Below are positions 1-9,950 of a DNA stretch of 43,857 bases, piece by piece. The stretch comes from Syntrophaceae bacterium CG2_30_58_14. GTDB lineage: Bacteria; Desulfobacterota; Syntrophia; Syntrophales; UBA5619. The position numbers and the translations under genes were made by a program. The notes under the pieces were generated by a model, which searched no databases, had not been told where the DNA came from, and worked only from the letters and a program-made list of their open reading frames with translations. Numbering within the stretch: the first letter of the stretch is position 1; the number at the start of each line of letters is the position of its first letter. The stretch lies in NCBI GenBank assembly GCA_001873745.1, contig MNZQ01000045.1, positions 1-43,857 on the forward strand. The letters run 5' to 3'.

Positions 1-2
1 CG

Positions 3-2417
3 TCGCCGCCGGTCGAAATCAAAGGCCCTTATGATTCTGAAATTCCAGTAGAATACCTCAATCGCCTTCGCCGTATCCCTGCCGCCGCCGATGAGGCCGC
101 TCCGCTGACCCTGCTTGCCGTTGCCGACCACTTTGCCGTACGGGGAGAAGTGGACAAGGCCCTCCATTTTCTGGACCAGGCCGCCAATGGGTTCGTCCTC
201 GGAAAGAACCGGAGCGGCGAGGCAACGGCATGGAGTCGAAAGGTTATTCTGCTGTTCCATTTTAACCGGGAGAATGAGGCGCTCGGCCTGATCCGGGAGG
301 CCGGGGAAAAATGGAAGGCGCCGCCGCTGACCGCCTTCCCCGCATATCTGGAGGGCCACCGCGCCCTGCTGCAGGGGGATTTCCACCGCGCCCTATCGCT
401 CTTGAACCGGGCGCTCCAGGACAACGCCGCGTTCCCGGATGATCCTTACCTCCGGATTCTGCGGCGGGATACGGAACTCGACGCGGGGATCGCCGGAATT
501 CTCTCCGACCGCCTTCCCCAATTGCTTGCGATCTACGGTGTGAACGGCGCACCGGCGACCCGGAAGGAAGCCGCAGCCGGCGAAACCCATCTCCGCAATG
601 TCCTTGCGCTGAATCAGCAGCTCCGGCAAACGAAGTTGGAACGGCTTCTTCCCGCAGCCGATTTCGGGAAATCAGAGGCCGATGCGCACAACTTTCTGGG
701 CCTGGATGCCTGGATGAAGGGGAGTCGGGAGGAGGCGCTCCGGCATCTTGTCGCTGCGGGGGAATGGTCGCGGCGGGCAGGATTCCCGGCGGCAGAGCTC
801 CGCGGCCTGCTCTTCCAGGGCGAACTCGGTCTCCAATGGGAAGAGGGAATCGAGGGGCGGCAGGCGGCCGAGCTGCTACTGGAGAGGGCGGACCGTTACC
901 GGGCCTCTCGCTATCGGGTCTGGGCAAGACTCATCATGGCCCGCTACGAGGCGAGGACGGGACGGAACCGGGAAGCGATCGGGTTACTCCAGGAGGCGGC
1001 CGCCATCATCGAGGCTGAGCGGTCCGGTCTGAAGGCGGAGATGCTCGACGAGATCTGCCGCCGCCAACGCCGGGCGGTCTATGAATCCCTCGTTGAGCTT
1101 CTAACCGGGGAAGGGATGGTCTCGGAGGCGCTGACGGCGGCGGAGAAGGCTAAATCGCTCATGACGGTGGATCTTCTAAGCGGGCAGGAGCTCGGAAGAA
1201 ATCCCGCCGAAAGGGAGCGGATCAGAGAGGAGGTCGCACTCGGTGAGGCGATCCGGGGTCTGCAGCGAACCATCCTGCAGCTCTCCGATGAGGCGACGGC
1301 GGATAATCTTCGGGAACGGCTGAAACATGCCGAGGCAGCCTACCGTGATTGGCTCGACCGGATCGGCGGGGAGGATGAGAATCTCCTCTCCCTGATCGCC
1401 GTGCGCGGGGCAGATCCGGTTGCCCTTCAGCGCCTTCTCGATGAGAACACCACCCTTTTTGACTATTTCGCAACGGCGGGCAGCCTGTATGTCTGGGCCA
1501 TTCACCGGGGGATGATTCATCAGGAGAGGATTGACCTGTCCCGCGAGGAGCTGCGCACCCTCGTCTTTTCCTTTCTCGCGGCCATCCGCGACCGAAATAA
1601 AAGAAAAACGGAAAGCATTTCCCGCAAGGCCTACGATCTGCTGCTCAAACCGGTCATTCCTTTTGTCTCCGGAGAGAGGATCGGTTTTATCCCTGACGAT
1701 GCGCTCGTCTATCTTCCTTTTGCGGCGCTGAACTATCGGGGAAAGTTCCTCGCCGAAGGCTTTTCCATATTCCAGCTTCCCGCGGCCGACCTGTTCCATA
1801 GCGCCATGGGGGGAAAGGGCGCTCGGGGTTTGCGCATCCTGGCGTTCGGGAACCCCGATCTTGAAGACGAGGCGCTGGATCTCCATTATGCCCCGCGGGA
1901 GTTGGAGCAGATCCGGAAGCGGATCGGCGGCGCGACCGTTCTCCTCGGTCCGGATGCGTCGGAGGCGAACGCGGAGGAGATGCCGGCGGGTTACGACATC
2001 CTCCATTTTGCCGTCCGGGGGCAGTTTTTTCCGGAAGAGATCCTGAATTCGGGCCTGCTGCTGACACCGGGCGCAGGCCAGGATGGCCGGCTGACCATCC
2101 GTGAAATCTTCGGCCTCCGGTTTCAGGGAAGGGGCGTTGTTCTGAGCGGCTGTGATCCGCTGCCGGAGCAGGATCCGGAGGGAAAGGGATTGCTCGCCAT
2201 GCAGCGGGCGTTTTTGAACACGGGAAGCCCCGCGGTGATTTCCACGCTGTGGCTTAGAGACGACAAGGCGGCAGCCCATTTTATGGAACTGTTCTACCGG
2301 CAATTAGACCGAAAGGTGTCCTTTGCCGATGCGCTCCGGGCGGCGCAGATCCATCTGCTCCGCGAGGGGCAGCCGCCGTATGTCTGGGCGGCGTTTGTGC
2401 TGACCGGGGGATACTGA
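3..2417 (+). CDS. TPR-like/CHAT domain protein, 5' partial
   Basis: The reading frame is open from the first bases of the window, so the N-terminus lies outside it; the track's GTG start at 150 is only an internal codon. About 500 residues of helical, TPR-like repeats (for example EKAKSLMTVDLLSG) are followed by a C-terminal CHAT domain, a caspase/separase-like cysteine peptidase fold. The expected His-Cys pair is visible: His in DILHFAVRG (residue 619 of the 150-start ORF) and Cys in VVLSGCDP (residue 668). CHAT proteins are known as proteases or signalling platforms, sometimes in bacterial defence or death pathways. No partner gene is adjacent, since the next gene is a sugar-nucleotide enzyme, so the substrate is unknown. 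The family call is firm and the role is open. Confidence 0.85.
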   Translation, partial: SPPVEIKGPYDSEIPVEYLNRLRRIPAAADEAAPLTLLAVADHFAVRGEVDKALHFLDQAANGFVLGKNRSGEATAWSRKVILLFHFNRENEALGLIREAGEKWKAPPLTAFPAYLEGHRALLQGDFHRALSLLNRALQDNAAFPDDPYLRILRRDTELDAGIAGILSDRLPQLLAIYGVNGAPATRKEAAAGETHLRNVLALNQQLRQTKLERLLPAADFGKSEADAHNFLGLDAWMKGSREEALRHLVAAGEWSRRAGFPAAELRGLLFQGELGLQWEEGIEGRQAAELLLERADRYRASRYRVWARLIMARYEARTGRNREAIGLLQEAAAIIEAERSGLKAEMLDEICRRQRRAVYESLVELLTGEGMVSEALTAAEKAKSLMTVDLLSGQELGRNPAERERIREEVALGEAIRGLQRTILQLSDEATADNLRERLKHAEAAYRDWLDRIGGEDENLLSLIAVRGADPVALQRLLDENTTLFDYFATAGSLYVWAIHRGMIHQERIDLSREELRTLVFSFLAAIRDRNKRKTESISRKAYDLLLKPVIPFVSGERIGFIPDDALVYLPFAALNYRGKFLAEGFSIFQLPAADLFHSAMGGKGARGLRILAFGNPDLEDEALDLHYAPRELEQIRKRIGGATVLLGPDASEANAEEMPAGYDILHFAVRGQFFPEEILNSGLLLTPGAGQDGRLTIREIFGLRFQGRGVVLSGCDPLPEQDPEGKGLLAMQRAFLNTGSPAVISTLWLRDDKAAAHFMELFYRQLDRKVSFADALRAAQIHLLREGQPPYVWAAFVLTGGY

Positions 2418-2463
2418 TGACGGCTTCGGATCTTGAATCTCGGCTGGTTGAGAAAGGAAAATC

Positions 2464-3522
2464 ATGGATAGCGACAATGTACTGGTTACAGGGGGCTGCG
2501 GTTTCATCGGGAGCAACTTCATCCGCCATCTGCTGGCAGGGGCCGGGTTCCACGGCCGGATCGTCAATGTGGACAGCCTGACCTATGCGGGGAATCCGGA
2601 GAATCTCCACGGGATCGCGGAGGCCTATCCGGGGCGGTACGTCTTCGAAAAAGCGGATATCTGCGATCCCTCCGCACTGCAGGGCATCTTTGCCCAATAT
2701 CGGATCGATACCGTCTGCCATTTTGCCGCCGAGTCCCATGTGGACCGCTCAATCAGGCGGCCGGACAGCTTCATCCGGACCAACATCATGGGAACGTTCA
2801 ATCTTCTCGAGGCAGCCCGGGCCGCCGGCGGTTTCCGGCTTTTTCATCACATCAGCACCGATGAGGTCTATGGCAGTCTGGGCTCGGAGGGGTATTTCAC
2901 CGAGGAGACGCCCTACCGTCCGAACAGCCCCTACTCCGCCTCCAAGGCCTCTTCCGATCATCTCGTCCGCGCTTACCATGAAACCTACGGCCTGCCGACG
3001 ACGATCTCCAACTGCTCGAACAACTACGGCCCCTATCAGTTTCCCGAAAAACTGATCCCGCTGATCGTCCTCAACGCCCTGGAGGAAAAGCCCCTCCCCG
3101 TTTACGGGGACGGACGAAATATACGGGACTGGCTCTACGTTACGGACCACTGCGAGGCGATCCGGACGATCATGGAAAAGGGACGGCGCGGGGAGACCTA
3201 CAACATCGGCGGCCATGCGGAGATGGAAAACATTGCCATCGTGGAGATGATCTGCGATCTCGTGGATGAGCTGGCGCCGGCGGCGGGCGCCAGGCGGCGT
3301 CTGATCACCTATGTTGCGGACCGGCCCGGCCACGACCGCCGTTACGCGATCGATTTTTCGAAGTTGCACGACGAGCTGGGCTGGTCTCCCGCGGAATCGT
3401 TCGCCTCCGGACTCCGGAAGACCGTCCGCTGGTATCTCGAAAACAGGGCCTGGAGCGACCGGATCCGCAGCGGCGCGTATCAATCCTGGATCCGGGAACA
3501 ATATGGAGAACAGCCGGACTGA
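2464..3522 (+). CDS. rfbB: dTDP-glucose 4,6-dehydratase
   Basis: This is an extended short-chain dehydrogenase of 352 residues, the usual family length. It has the NAD-binding TGGCGFIG motif at residues 9-16, the STDEVYG segment at 131-137 carrying the Asp-Glu pair used in dehydration, and the YSASK catalytic Tyr-Lys motif at 157-161. It converts dTDP-glucose to dTDP-4-keto-6-deoxyglucose, the branch point to dTDP-rhamnose and other deoxysugars of surface polysaccharide. The ATG follows an AAAGGA ribosome-binding site 46 bp after the CHAT gene. The rfbA, rfbC and rfbD partners are not adjacent, so here the gene stands alone. Confidence 0.93.
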   Translation: MDSDNVLVTGGCGFIGSNFIRHLLAGAGFHGRIVNVDSLTYAGNPENLHGIAEAYPGRYVFEKADICDPSALQGIFAQYRIDTVCHFAAESHVDRSIRRPDSFIRTNIMGTFNLLEAARAAGGFRLFHHISTDEVYGSLGSEGYFTEETPYRPNSPYSASKASSDHLVRAYHETYGLPTTISNCSNNYGPYQFPEKLIPLIVLNALEEKPLPVYGDGRNIRDWLYVTDHCEAIRTIMEKGRRGETYNIGGHAEMENIAIVEMICDLVDELAPAAGARRRLITYVADRPGHDRRYAIDFSKLHDELGWSPAESFASGLRKTVRWYLENRAWSDRIRSGAYQSWIREQYGEQPD

Positions 3523-3613
3523 TCTTCAGGAAAAGGGTTTTGCGTCAATCCTTGAATGTGGGATTCATATTGGGGGTGATGGCAGATTGGGCGGCAGATG
3601 ACCCATATTGTGT

Positions 3614-3642
3614 TTGACAATAGCAGGCATTCACATTAAATG
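3614..3642 (+). promoter_or_regulatory. Candidate sigma-70 promoter for the methyltransferase gene
   Basis: TTGACA at 3614-3619 is followed after 16-17 bp by a weak -10 (TTAAAT or TAAATG). It lies about 65 bp before the preferred TTG start of the methyltransferase and downstream of the longer ORF start at 3608, which argues against that longer start. Confidence 0.4.
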
Positions 3643-3706
3643 CATCCCGCAGATCACACGTAACCGATGTTCTCATGATTGCAGGACACCGTTGAAGGAG
3701 GCGCCG

Positions 3707-4528
3707 TTGGTTGAAGAACCTTATTTTTACCTGATGGAACATGAAGGCGAAAAGGATCGCCTTGAAAAGAAAACGGATCCTTTGGCTTTGCGCAAACAGG
3801 CCGAGTGGTGCGGCATCAAGCCCGGTCAGCATCTCCTGGATTTGGGCTGTGGCCCGGGCAAAACGACCGCGATCCTCTACGACCTGATTCAGCCGGGCGG
3901 ATCGATCCTGGGGCTGGATGCATCCCCGGAACGGATTGCCTATGCAAAGAAGTGCTATGGGGGCAAAGCGGGGATGGAATTCGCCGTCCATGATATCCGG
4001 AGGCCTTTGAACGGTTTTGGTAAATTCGATGCCATATGGGTAAGATTCGTCCTGGAATATTACCGCCGGGAAAGCCGGGAGATCATACAGAATGCTGCGG
4101 ATAACCTCCATCGGGGCGGCTTTCTGTATCTGCTGGATCTGGACTACAATTGTCTCAGTCACCATGAACTGCCGCTGCCCCTGGCGAAGATTGTTCCCGA
4201 AATCATTCATCGTTTGGAAGACCTCTATAATTTCGATGCGTATGCCGGCCGTAAACTTTACGCCCATCTTTTTGATCTGGGCTTTGAGAACATCGAGATC
4301 AATGTCACGGCCCATCACGTGATTTATGGGGAGATTCGAGATGTTGACAGTTACAACTGGACGAAGAAAATCGAAGTGATCGCCCCACGTTTGGCGGATC
4401 TTTTCGAGACATATCCCGGCGGATACCAGGGGTTTTTCATGGATTTCCGCAAATTTTTTCATGATCCCCGTCGGTTTACATACACCCCCTTAATCATGGG
4501 TAAAGGAATGCGACCTTACGCCGATTGA
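3707..4528 (+). CDS. Class I SAM-dependent methyltransferase
   Basis: The Rossmann-type methyltransferase motif I is clear (LLDLGCGPGKTT), followed by an acidic strand (ILGLDASPE) that would bind the SAM ribose and a motif II/III-like DAIWVRFVLEYY. The ORF opens at 3608, but a GGAGG sits five bases before an in-frame TTG at 3707 and the candidate promoter lies between the two, so I prefer 3707 (about 273 residues). The C-terminal half (LYAHLFDLGFENIEI) resembles small-molecule methyltransferases of the UbiE/arsenite-methyltransferase kind, but the substrate cannot be read from sequence. The 3' end overlaps the convergent kinase gene by 13 bp. Confidence 0.8.
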   Translation: MVEEPYFYLMEHEGEKDRLEKKTDPLALRKQAEWCGIKPGQHLLDLGCGPGKTTAILYDLIQPGGSILGLDASPERIAYAKKCYGGKAGMEFAVHDIRRPLNGFGKFDAIWVRFVLEYYRRESREIIQNAADNLHRGGFLYLLDLDYNCLSHHELPLPLAKIVPEIIHRLEDLYNFDAYAGRKLYAHLFDLGFENIEINVTAHHVIYGEIRDVDSYNWTKKIEVIAPRLADLFETYPGGYQGFFMDFRKFFHDPRRFTYTPLIMGKGMRPYAD

Positions 4529-7374
4529 CCTGCATCATCCAGAATTTCCCTGATTTTATTGCTCATGTCCTCAATATAATATGGTTTCTGAATGAAGGCC
4601 CTGGCCCCGGCGTTGATGATGTCCTTTGTTTTTACATAGGTCGTGTTCCCGCTTGCGATCATCACCTTCATCGCGGGAAAGATCTTCCGTATTTCCACAA
4701 GGCATTTTTCCCCCCCCATTCCGGGCATCATCAGATCCATAATGACGATGCCGATGCGCCCCCCCTCCCGTTTGATCGTGACCAGCGCGTTTTCCCCGGA
4801 CGATGCAGTCAAAACGTTATAACCGAGATACGACAGGAGCTCCTGGCCGGTTTCGAGAAGAGACGGTTCGTCATCGACCAACAAAATGGTTTCATGGCCC
4901 TTTGATAAATCGGGCTTTTTGCCCATTTCCATCCTTTTTTCAATCCTCATGATATCCAAAGCAGGCAGATATAACTCAAATGTCGTTCCCTTGCCCGGTT
5001 CACTGGCGCAAAAGATGTAACCGTTGTGATTTTTGATGACGCCATAAACAACGGACAGTCCGATACCGGTACCTTTGCCTGCCTCTTTGGTCGTAAAAAA
5101 AGGTTCAAAGATTTGATCCAGGTTTTCTTTTTCGATACCGCATCCCGTATCGGAAATCCTGAACAGAACATGATGACCCGCGTTCATCTTTACATGATCC
5201 CGTTCAAGAGAGGTGGCGAGTTCGATATTTTTTGTCTCGATGCTCAGTTCACCGCCGTTGGGCATGGCGTCTTTTGCGTTCACCGCCAGGTTCATGATGA
5301 CCTGTCCCAACTGGGTCGTATCCCCGTGGATGGGACGGAGATTGTCCGCCAGATTCAACCTTATGGCAATCGTTTTGGGGAAGGTGCTGACCAGGAGTTC
5401 ATGATAATTCTTGATCTCTTTGTTCATATCGATGGGGACCAGTTTGCTTTCGGCTTTTCTGCTGAAAATGAGCAGTTGTTTGATCAAGCCCGTGGCCCTT
5501 TTTGTTAAGTCATTGATATTCATAAGATACTTCCAATCAGGATCGTCCTCCGTCTTTTTTATAGTCAGCAGTTGATTGTAAGCGCTGATGGCCTGTAAAA
5601 TATTGTTAAAATCATGAGAAATACCGCCGGTAAGCCTGCCTATCGCGTTCATCTTGGAGGCCTCGCGAAGTTGATATTCCAATTTCCGTTGTTCCGTGAC
5701 ATCTTTCAAAGTGCCGACAACGCCCGTCATTTCTCCGGAAGCATTGAGATTGGGGGCGCCGCTCATGTCGAACAATCGCACCGTGCCGTCCTTGGACAGG
5801 AGTTTCCCTTCGAAATTTTTTATGGTTTCTTTACCTTGCTTGATTCTGTCAAACCCTTCTGAAATCGTTCCCACATCATCCGTCTTGATAAATTCGGTAA
5901 AATGTTTACCAATTACATCTTCTTGTGCATATCCCATAATTTCATCCGCTGCCGGATTGACATAGGTCAGGAACCCGCTGTTATCTACCGTGTAGATAAT
6001 GTCCGGCGAGTTTTCGCTGAGGGCGCGGAAGCGTTCCTCGCTTTCCATGATCTGGCGGAGAGATTTGGCGTTGTTGATGCTGATGGCGATCTGAGGGGCA
6101 ATCCCCATTAACAGACTTACCTCGCTTTGGTTGTGCGGTCTGTGGGATCGATAATTATCCACCGCCAGGATGCCTTCCGATTTTCCCTCGTAGATGATGG
6201 GGACGCAGATAAATGAACTTACACCCAACGTTTCGATCAAGTTCGCGCTCCGCGAGGAAATAACTTTTTGCACATCCTCGATGTCGTTGACCTGGATTGG
6301 CTCCTGCCGTTTGAAGGCGATCACGAAGGGGCCCTTGGATTTGGGGTTGTCCAGGTGGAACTGCGTCTCTTTTAAAATCATTTCAAGCTCGGGGCTGTAT
6401 CCGTAGCCTGTTACATAGACAAGTCTCGTTTTGTCCGGGTTGGCGAGCATGATCATGCCCCGGTCAAAATCGAGCCTCTTTTGCAGCGTCTCCATCACAA
6501 ACTTCAGCAGATGGTCGATATCCAGGATGCTGGATACAGCCTGACCGATCTCTTGCACCAAAAGGGCGTTGTTGTAGCCGAGGGTGATCTGGTCGAGAAG
6601 ACGATTGGCGGTATCGCCCTGCTGTTGGATTTTTGCATAAATATCGTTTTTTTCGACAGATTGAGCGTAATAGGAGATTCCAAAGATAATGCCCGCCAGC
6701 ACGGATCCCAATCCCGCGAGTTGTAACGGGGAGAGTATAAAACCGCAGACCACCAGCGATAAAACGGCGGGGACGGCCAAATAATTCCGAATCCGTTGCC
6801 ATTTCAAAAATATCGGTTCTTCCCAACTGATGATGTATTGGCAATGACTTCCGCCTTCGTGAATACAGACCGGATGTTCCAAAGTGGGGAATTTGTTTGT
6901 GAAGAGTTTGGCCACGGCCTCGAAGCTGCCCTTGCGATTCTCGCATTGATAGGGCTTGTCGCTGACGCCGTCGACGGGTTTGATGATGATTTCAACCTTG
7001 TTCCGGCTGATCTTTTTTGCCTGGGAGGTCACTCCGCGGTCCAGGTAGGACATGATCTTCCCCAGCATGGTGTAGGCATGGACTGGTGTAATAAAACCCA
7101 TGAGGAACTGACGGAGCGCGCTCAAAGAACGGGAAGATGCCATGTAGCGCCCGGCCTCCCGGAAGATCGAAGGGTCATCCGTTTGCCTCAGCACGGCATC
7201 GTGAAAGTCGTCCACCTGCCGCTGCGTCAACCAGTGCCCTTCGTCCTCCACCTCATAAGACCTGATGCCGGAATCCATCAGCAGGGCTTCGATATCGATA
7301 TCGGGCCGGGCATTTCGGAAATACTCCAAAAAAGTGTTGATGATCCTGCTGTTGTATAGACGAGGTTCTTGCAT
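4516..7374 (-). CDS. Membrane hybrid sensor histidine kinase (GAF-PAS-HisKA-HATPase-REC)
   Basis: Domains in order along 952 residues: an N-terminal region of about 190 residues ending in a Cys-containing motif (HPVCIHEGGSHC, reminiscent of V4R-type ligand domains, not certain); two membrane helices at about 198-240; GAF at about 275-435; PAS at about 445-565; a HisKA H-box with phospho-acceptor His587 (GGISHDFNNIL); an HATPase with N-box NLAVNAKDA at about 695 and G-boxes DTGCGIE and GKGTGIGLS; and a receiver domain with Asp880 (IVIMDLMMPG) and Lys930 (IQKPY). It should sense a cytoplasmic or membrane signal and phosphorylate its own receiver; no output regulator is adjacent. Its ATG directly follows the TAG of the upstream PilZ gene, so the two are probably translationally coupled and functionally linked. 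Confidence 0.9.
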   Translation of the reverse strand: MQEPRLYNSRIINTFLEYFRNARPDIDIEALLMDSGIRSYEVEDEGHWLTQRQVDDFHDAVLRQTDDPSIFREAGRYMASSRSLSALRQFLMGFITPVHAYTMLGKIMSYLDRGVTSQAKKISRNKVEIIIKPVDGVSDKPYQCENRKGSFEAVAKLFTNKFPTLEHPVCIHEGGSHCQYIISWEEPIFLKWQRIRNYLAVPAVLSLVVCGFILSPLQLAGLGSVLAGIIFGISYYAQSVEKNDIYAKIQQQGDTANRLLDQITLGYNNALLVQEIGQAVSSILDIDHLLKFVMETLQKRLDFDRGMIMLANPDKTRLVYVTGYGYSPELEMILKETQFHLDNPKSKGPFVIAFKRQEPIQVNDIEDVQKVISSRSANLIETLGVSSFICVPIIYEGKSEGILAVDNYRSHRPHNQSEVSLLMGIAPQIAISINNAKSLRQIMESEERFRALSENSPDIIYTVDNSGFLTYVNPAADEIMGYAQEDVIGKHFTEFIKTDDVGTISEGFDRIKQGKETIKNFEGKLLSKDGTVRLFDMSGAPNLNASGEMTGVVGTLKDVTEQRKLEYQLREASKMNAIGRLTGGISHDFNNILQAISAYNQLLTIKKTEDDPDWKYLMNINDLTKRATGLIKQLLIFSRKAESKLVPIDMNKEIKNYHELLVSTFPKTIAIRLNLADNLRPIHGDTTQLGQVIMNLAVNAKDAMPNGGELSIETKNIELATSLERDHVKMNAGHHVLFRISDTGCGIEKENLDQIFEPFFTTKEAGKGTGIGLSVVYGVIKNHNGYIFCASEPGKGTTFELYLPALDIMRIEKRMEMGKKPDLSKGHETILLVDDEPSLLETGQELLSYLGYNVLTASSGENALVTIKREGGRIGIVIMDLMMPGMGGEKCLVEIRKIFPAMKVMIASGNTTYVKTKDIINAGARAFIQKPYYIEDMSNKIREILDDAGQSA

Positions 7375-9396
7375 CTATCCACCATAATCAAATTTTATTC
7401 GTAACTTCCGTCTAAGATATTCGACGTATGCATTTGCATATTGCATATCCGTAATCCACAGAAGATACTGTTTTTTCTCATAATCTATACCTGTTTTCCG
7501 GGCATAGTCTTCGGGAGAGATCAGCAACGAGAAGGACTCCGTGGAACGGTTGCCGATCAATTCAGCGATTGCGCTGAAAAGGATATCCGGGCGAAGTTCG
7601 GGGTCCGCGACAAACACCTTGAAGCCGTTCAGCAGGTTTGACAGGTTGATTCCAGCATCGGATTGTTCGGCGATGATGAAGGCTTTCGGCTGATCGAGAT
7701 AGGTCAGTGCAAAGGTCTGCCATCTGCGGACAAAGCCGCACCCGGCAAACGCCTCTTCGATCGACGGCCTGTTCCGCCGATTCTTTCCCGTGAGAATGGA
7801 CCAAAAGAGGCCGCCGGAATGGTTTTTGTAAAACTGTTCAAATTCCCATAAGTCTGAAGAAGAACATTCTCTTAATGACCAGCGAAGCGGGAGTTTATCG
7901 GCGGTTTCGCGGGTCGGATATGTGAGGCAGGTGAACAGATCGAGGGAACAGTGCTGCGGATTGTTATGGTCTTCGGCGAATCCCCCAAAAAAGCGCGCCG
8001 GGAACTCATTTTCCGGACGATAATAGGCAATTACATAGTCCAGATTTGCAGAAGGGAAGCGATATAAATCAACCAGGGAATAGATCAATTGTTTCAGAAC
8101 GGCCAGACCAATAGATTTTCCGCCAGTCGGCCGGGCGGCGTGGTGGTGAACCATCCATGTCCGTTCATAGGCCCGCAGCATCGAGATGTGGCCATAGATC
8201 CGTCCGTTGATCTGATAGGTAAAATGGTGGGCGATCTCCGGCGCTTCTTCGTAGAGCCTCCGATAGGTGTCGCGGAAATGATCCTTGAATGAGCGGATAA
8301 CTTTATATTTGGGGGGATAGATAAAATCCGTGTCGAAAAAAAATTCCCAGAGGGCATCCAAATTGACCTCGTTTGACATGCCCGTATCGGCACTGTGCAG
8401 GTTGTTCAGGAGTCGGTTTAAATGTTTATAGTTGGTTAAATCCATGTCCAGGATCACGAGACCGAAACGGATCTGATCGTCTCCCCCTTTGCGATAGATA
8501 ACCTGGGCCTTGCAATGAATCTTGAGAACCCCGGCATAGGTGATCGTCATGTCGGGGATGATCATCCCCGGAATCAGCACGACCTCCTCGGATTTGTCGC
8601 TGATGGAGAATCCGGCGGTGGAGATATCGAAGATTTCGCGTTGTATCTGCCTTTTGGTAAAAGGATGTTCAAAAACGGCATGGAGAGGGGAAGAGCTCTG
8701 CCTGCGGGGATTGCGTAGAGCCTTGGCCTTGAATCGCTGTATCTGATCATCTGTGGGGGTTAGAATGATCTCGCGGCTGCGGCCGTCTTGTTTCTGATAC
8801 ATGCAGTTGCAATGACCCGAATAAAAAACCTCTTTGCCGTCCGACAGGTGGAGGGCGGCCGGCGCATCGAGATTAAACCATTGAAACGAAGAGGGCGAGT
8901 CGGCTTGAACGCGGATGTGAAAGGCATGGGGACCGAAATCCATTAATACTCCCTCCGCCTGGAAGCCGTTCTGCCATAGTTCGGCTTTGACGCCTTGGCA
9001 GGGGAAGCGTGGGGCTTGTCGTTGGCTGATCACAAAACTTTGCTCCGGCAGTCGCATGGTCATTCCGTCGCTGTTCGTAACAAACATTCGGGTGGGGACG
9101 AGGATAATGGATTGCTCATGGGGGAGCACCAGATATTGGAAATCGTATTGCTCCAGTTTGTAAACGGAATAGGCCCGATCCCAGTGACAGATGAATTCAT
9201 CGCCCAAACAGGGTTCAGGATGGGCTTTGACCAAAATCCCTTCTTCATACCGAGGATGCTTGAGGAGCACATAGAGATGATCCCCCTTGAAATGTAGATA
9301 GTTGAGCGTGTTTGTCAGTTTCTTTTTGTCGATATGAGCTGCGGACGCGATTGTTCCGATCAGGTCGTTGTGGCGGAACAACCAGGGCGGCAGCAA
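7375..9396 (-). CDS. Tandem PilZ protein with C-terminal acyltransferase-like region
   Basis: Two PilZ-type stretches are visible. The first, with RQAPR at 126-130, has a degenerate second motif (DFGPHA). The second has RNPRR at 228-232 and DISTAG at 257-262, the intact RxxxR and DxSxxG pattern that binds c-di-GMP. Residues about 345-673 resemble GNAT/FemAB-like N-acyltransferases (for example WMVHHHAARP), with lower certainty. The product probably couples c-di-GMP to an acylation or motility/adhesion output and is transcribed ahead of the hybrid kinase. The coordinates use TTG at 9396, the only canonical start in frame, but that codon has a weak Shine-Dalgarno. The frame stays open and protein-like to a stop just upstream, and an ATT at 9469-9471 has AGGA at ideal distance, so the protein may be 25 residues longer. 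Confidence 0.8.
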   Translation of the reverse strand: MLPPWLFRHNDLIGTIASAAHIDKKKLTNTLNYLHFKGDHLYVLLKHPRYEEGILVKAHPEPCLGDEFICHWDRAYSVYKLEQYDFQYLVLPHEQSIILVPTRMFVTNSDGMTMRLPEQSFVISQRQAPRFPCQGVKAELWQNGFQAEGVLMDFGPHAFHIRVQADSPSSFQWFNLDAPAALHLSDGKEVFYSGHCNCMYQKQDGRSREIILTPTDDQIQRFKAKALRNPRRQSSSPLHAVFEHPFTKRQIQREIFDISTAGFSISDKSEEVVLIPGMIIPDMTITYAGVLKIHCKAQVIYRKGGDDQIRFGLVILDMDLTNYKHLNRLLNNLHSADTGMSNEVNLDALWEFFFDTDFIYPPKYKVIRSFKDHFRDTYRRLYEEAPEIAHHFTYQINGRIYGHISMLRAYERTWMVHHHAARPTGGKSIGLAVLKQLIYSLVDLYRFPSANLDYVIAYYRPENEFPARFFGGFAEDHNNPQHCSLDLFTCLTYPTRETADKLPLRWSLRECSSSDLWEFEQFYKNHSGGLFWSILTGKNRRNRPSIEEAFAGCGFVRRWQTFALTYLDQPKAFIIAEQSDAGINLSNLLNGFKVFVADPELRPDILFSAIAELIGNRSTESFSLLISPEDYARKTGIDYEKKQYLLWITDMQYANAYVEYLRRKLRIKFDYGG

Positions 9397-9520
9397 TGTT
9401 TCCGCATTCGGCTGAATTTCGAGGAATCTAATTTTGTCGATAACGCCTCTGGTCTTCTCGGGATTATGAATTATAAGTCCTATATATCTTTAGAGATAGT
9501 GTCTGCTTGTATGGAAAGTG

Positions 9521-9549
9521 ATCATACATGCTGTCACAATCCTTTGCAA
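9521..9549 (-). promoter_or_regulatory. Sigma-70 promoter for the PilZ-kinase operon
   Basis: On the minus strand TTGCAA is followed by exactly 17 bp and TATGAT (5/6 match to the -10 consensus). Transcription would start near 9514 and run into the PilZ gene, giving a short leader that contains AGGA just before the candidate ATT start. Confidence 0.6.
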
Positions 9550-9790
9550 GAAAAAAATGTTATAAATTTTGATTTGGATGTCGGCCCGGGGCGGAAAACA
9601 TTCTCCGGCTGCATATCTACCTGATCGCTCATACATCGCGAAACATGGCTTGCGAAATCCCCGGCCGACAATCATATTCAGCTTGAGGGTGGAATCAATA
9701 TTTGATAGAAGCAGGATGGTCGGCGGTGGGGTGATACGGCGCCCGGGTCGTCGTGCTCTTTTTCCTTCCCTATCCGCAGATGCGAAGTCA
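9550..9790. other. Intergenic region without a supportable gene
   Basis: Between the PilZ promoter and repeat element A I see only short frames that lack ribosome-binding sites and family resemblance (for example a 61-codon minus-strand frame at 9490-9675). The stretch starts AT-rich and ends GC-rich. I see no gene, RNA or terminator in it. Confidence 0.5.
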
Positions 9791-9911
9791 TTACTCCGGC
9801 AACCATAAATGCCAATACTGTCATTCCCGCGAAAGTGGGAATCCAGAACAGGACTGGATGCCGGATCAAGTCCGGCATGACAACCATTGACAGGTTTACT
9901 TGCCGGAGTAA
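9791..9911. repeat. Nested inverted-repeat element, copy A (121 bp)
   Basis: The outer arms are a perfect 12-bp inverted repeat, TTACTCCGGCAA at 9791-9802 and TTGCCGGAGTAA at 9900-9911. Inside, TGTCATTCCCGCGAAAG with its hairpin and a second hairpin ending in CCGGCATGACA span 9819-9882. The inner TGTCATTCCCG motif recurs in copies B and C. A TTGACA at 9887-9892 inside the right part could serve the downstream crotonase gene, but its -10 is poor. Confidence 0.75.
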
Positions 9912-9950
9912 CAATTTCCGGGGGACCGATTCGAAGATGAGGAGGCGGCG

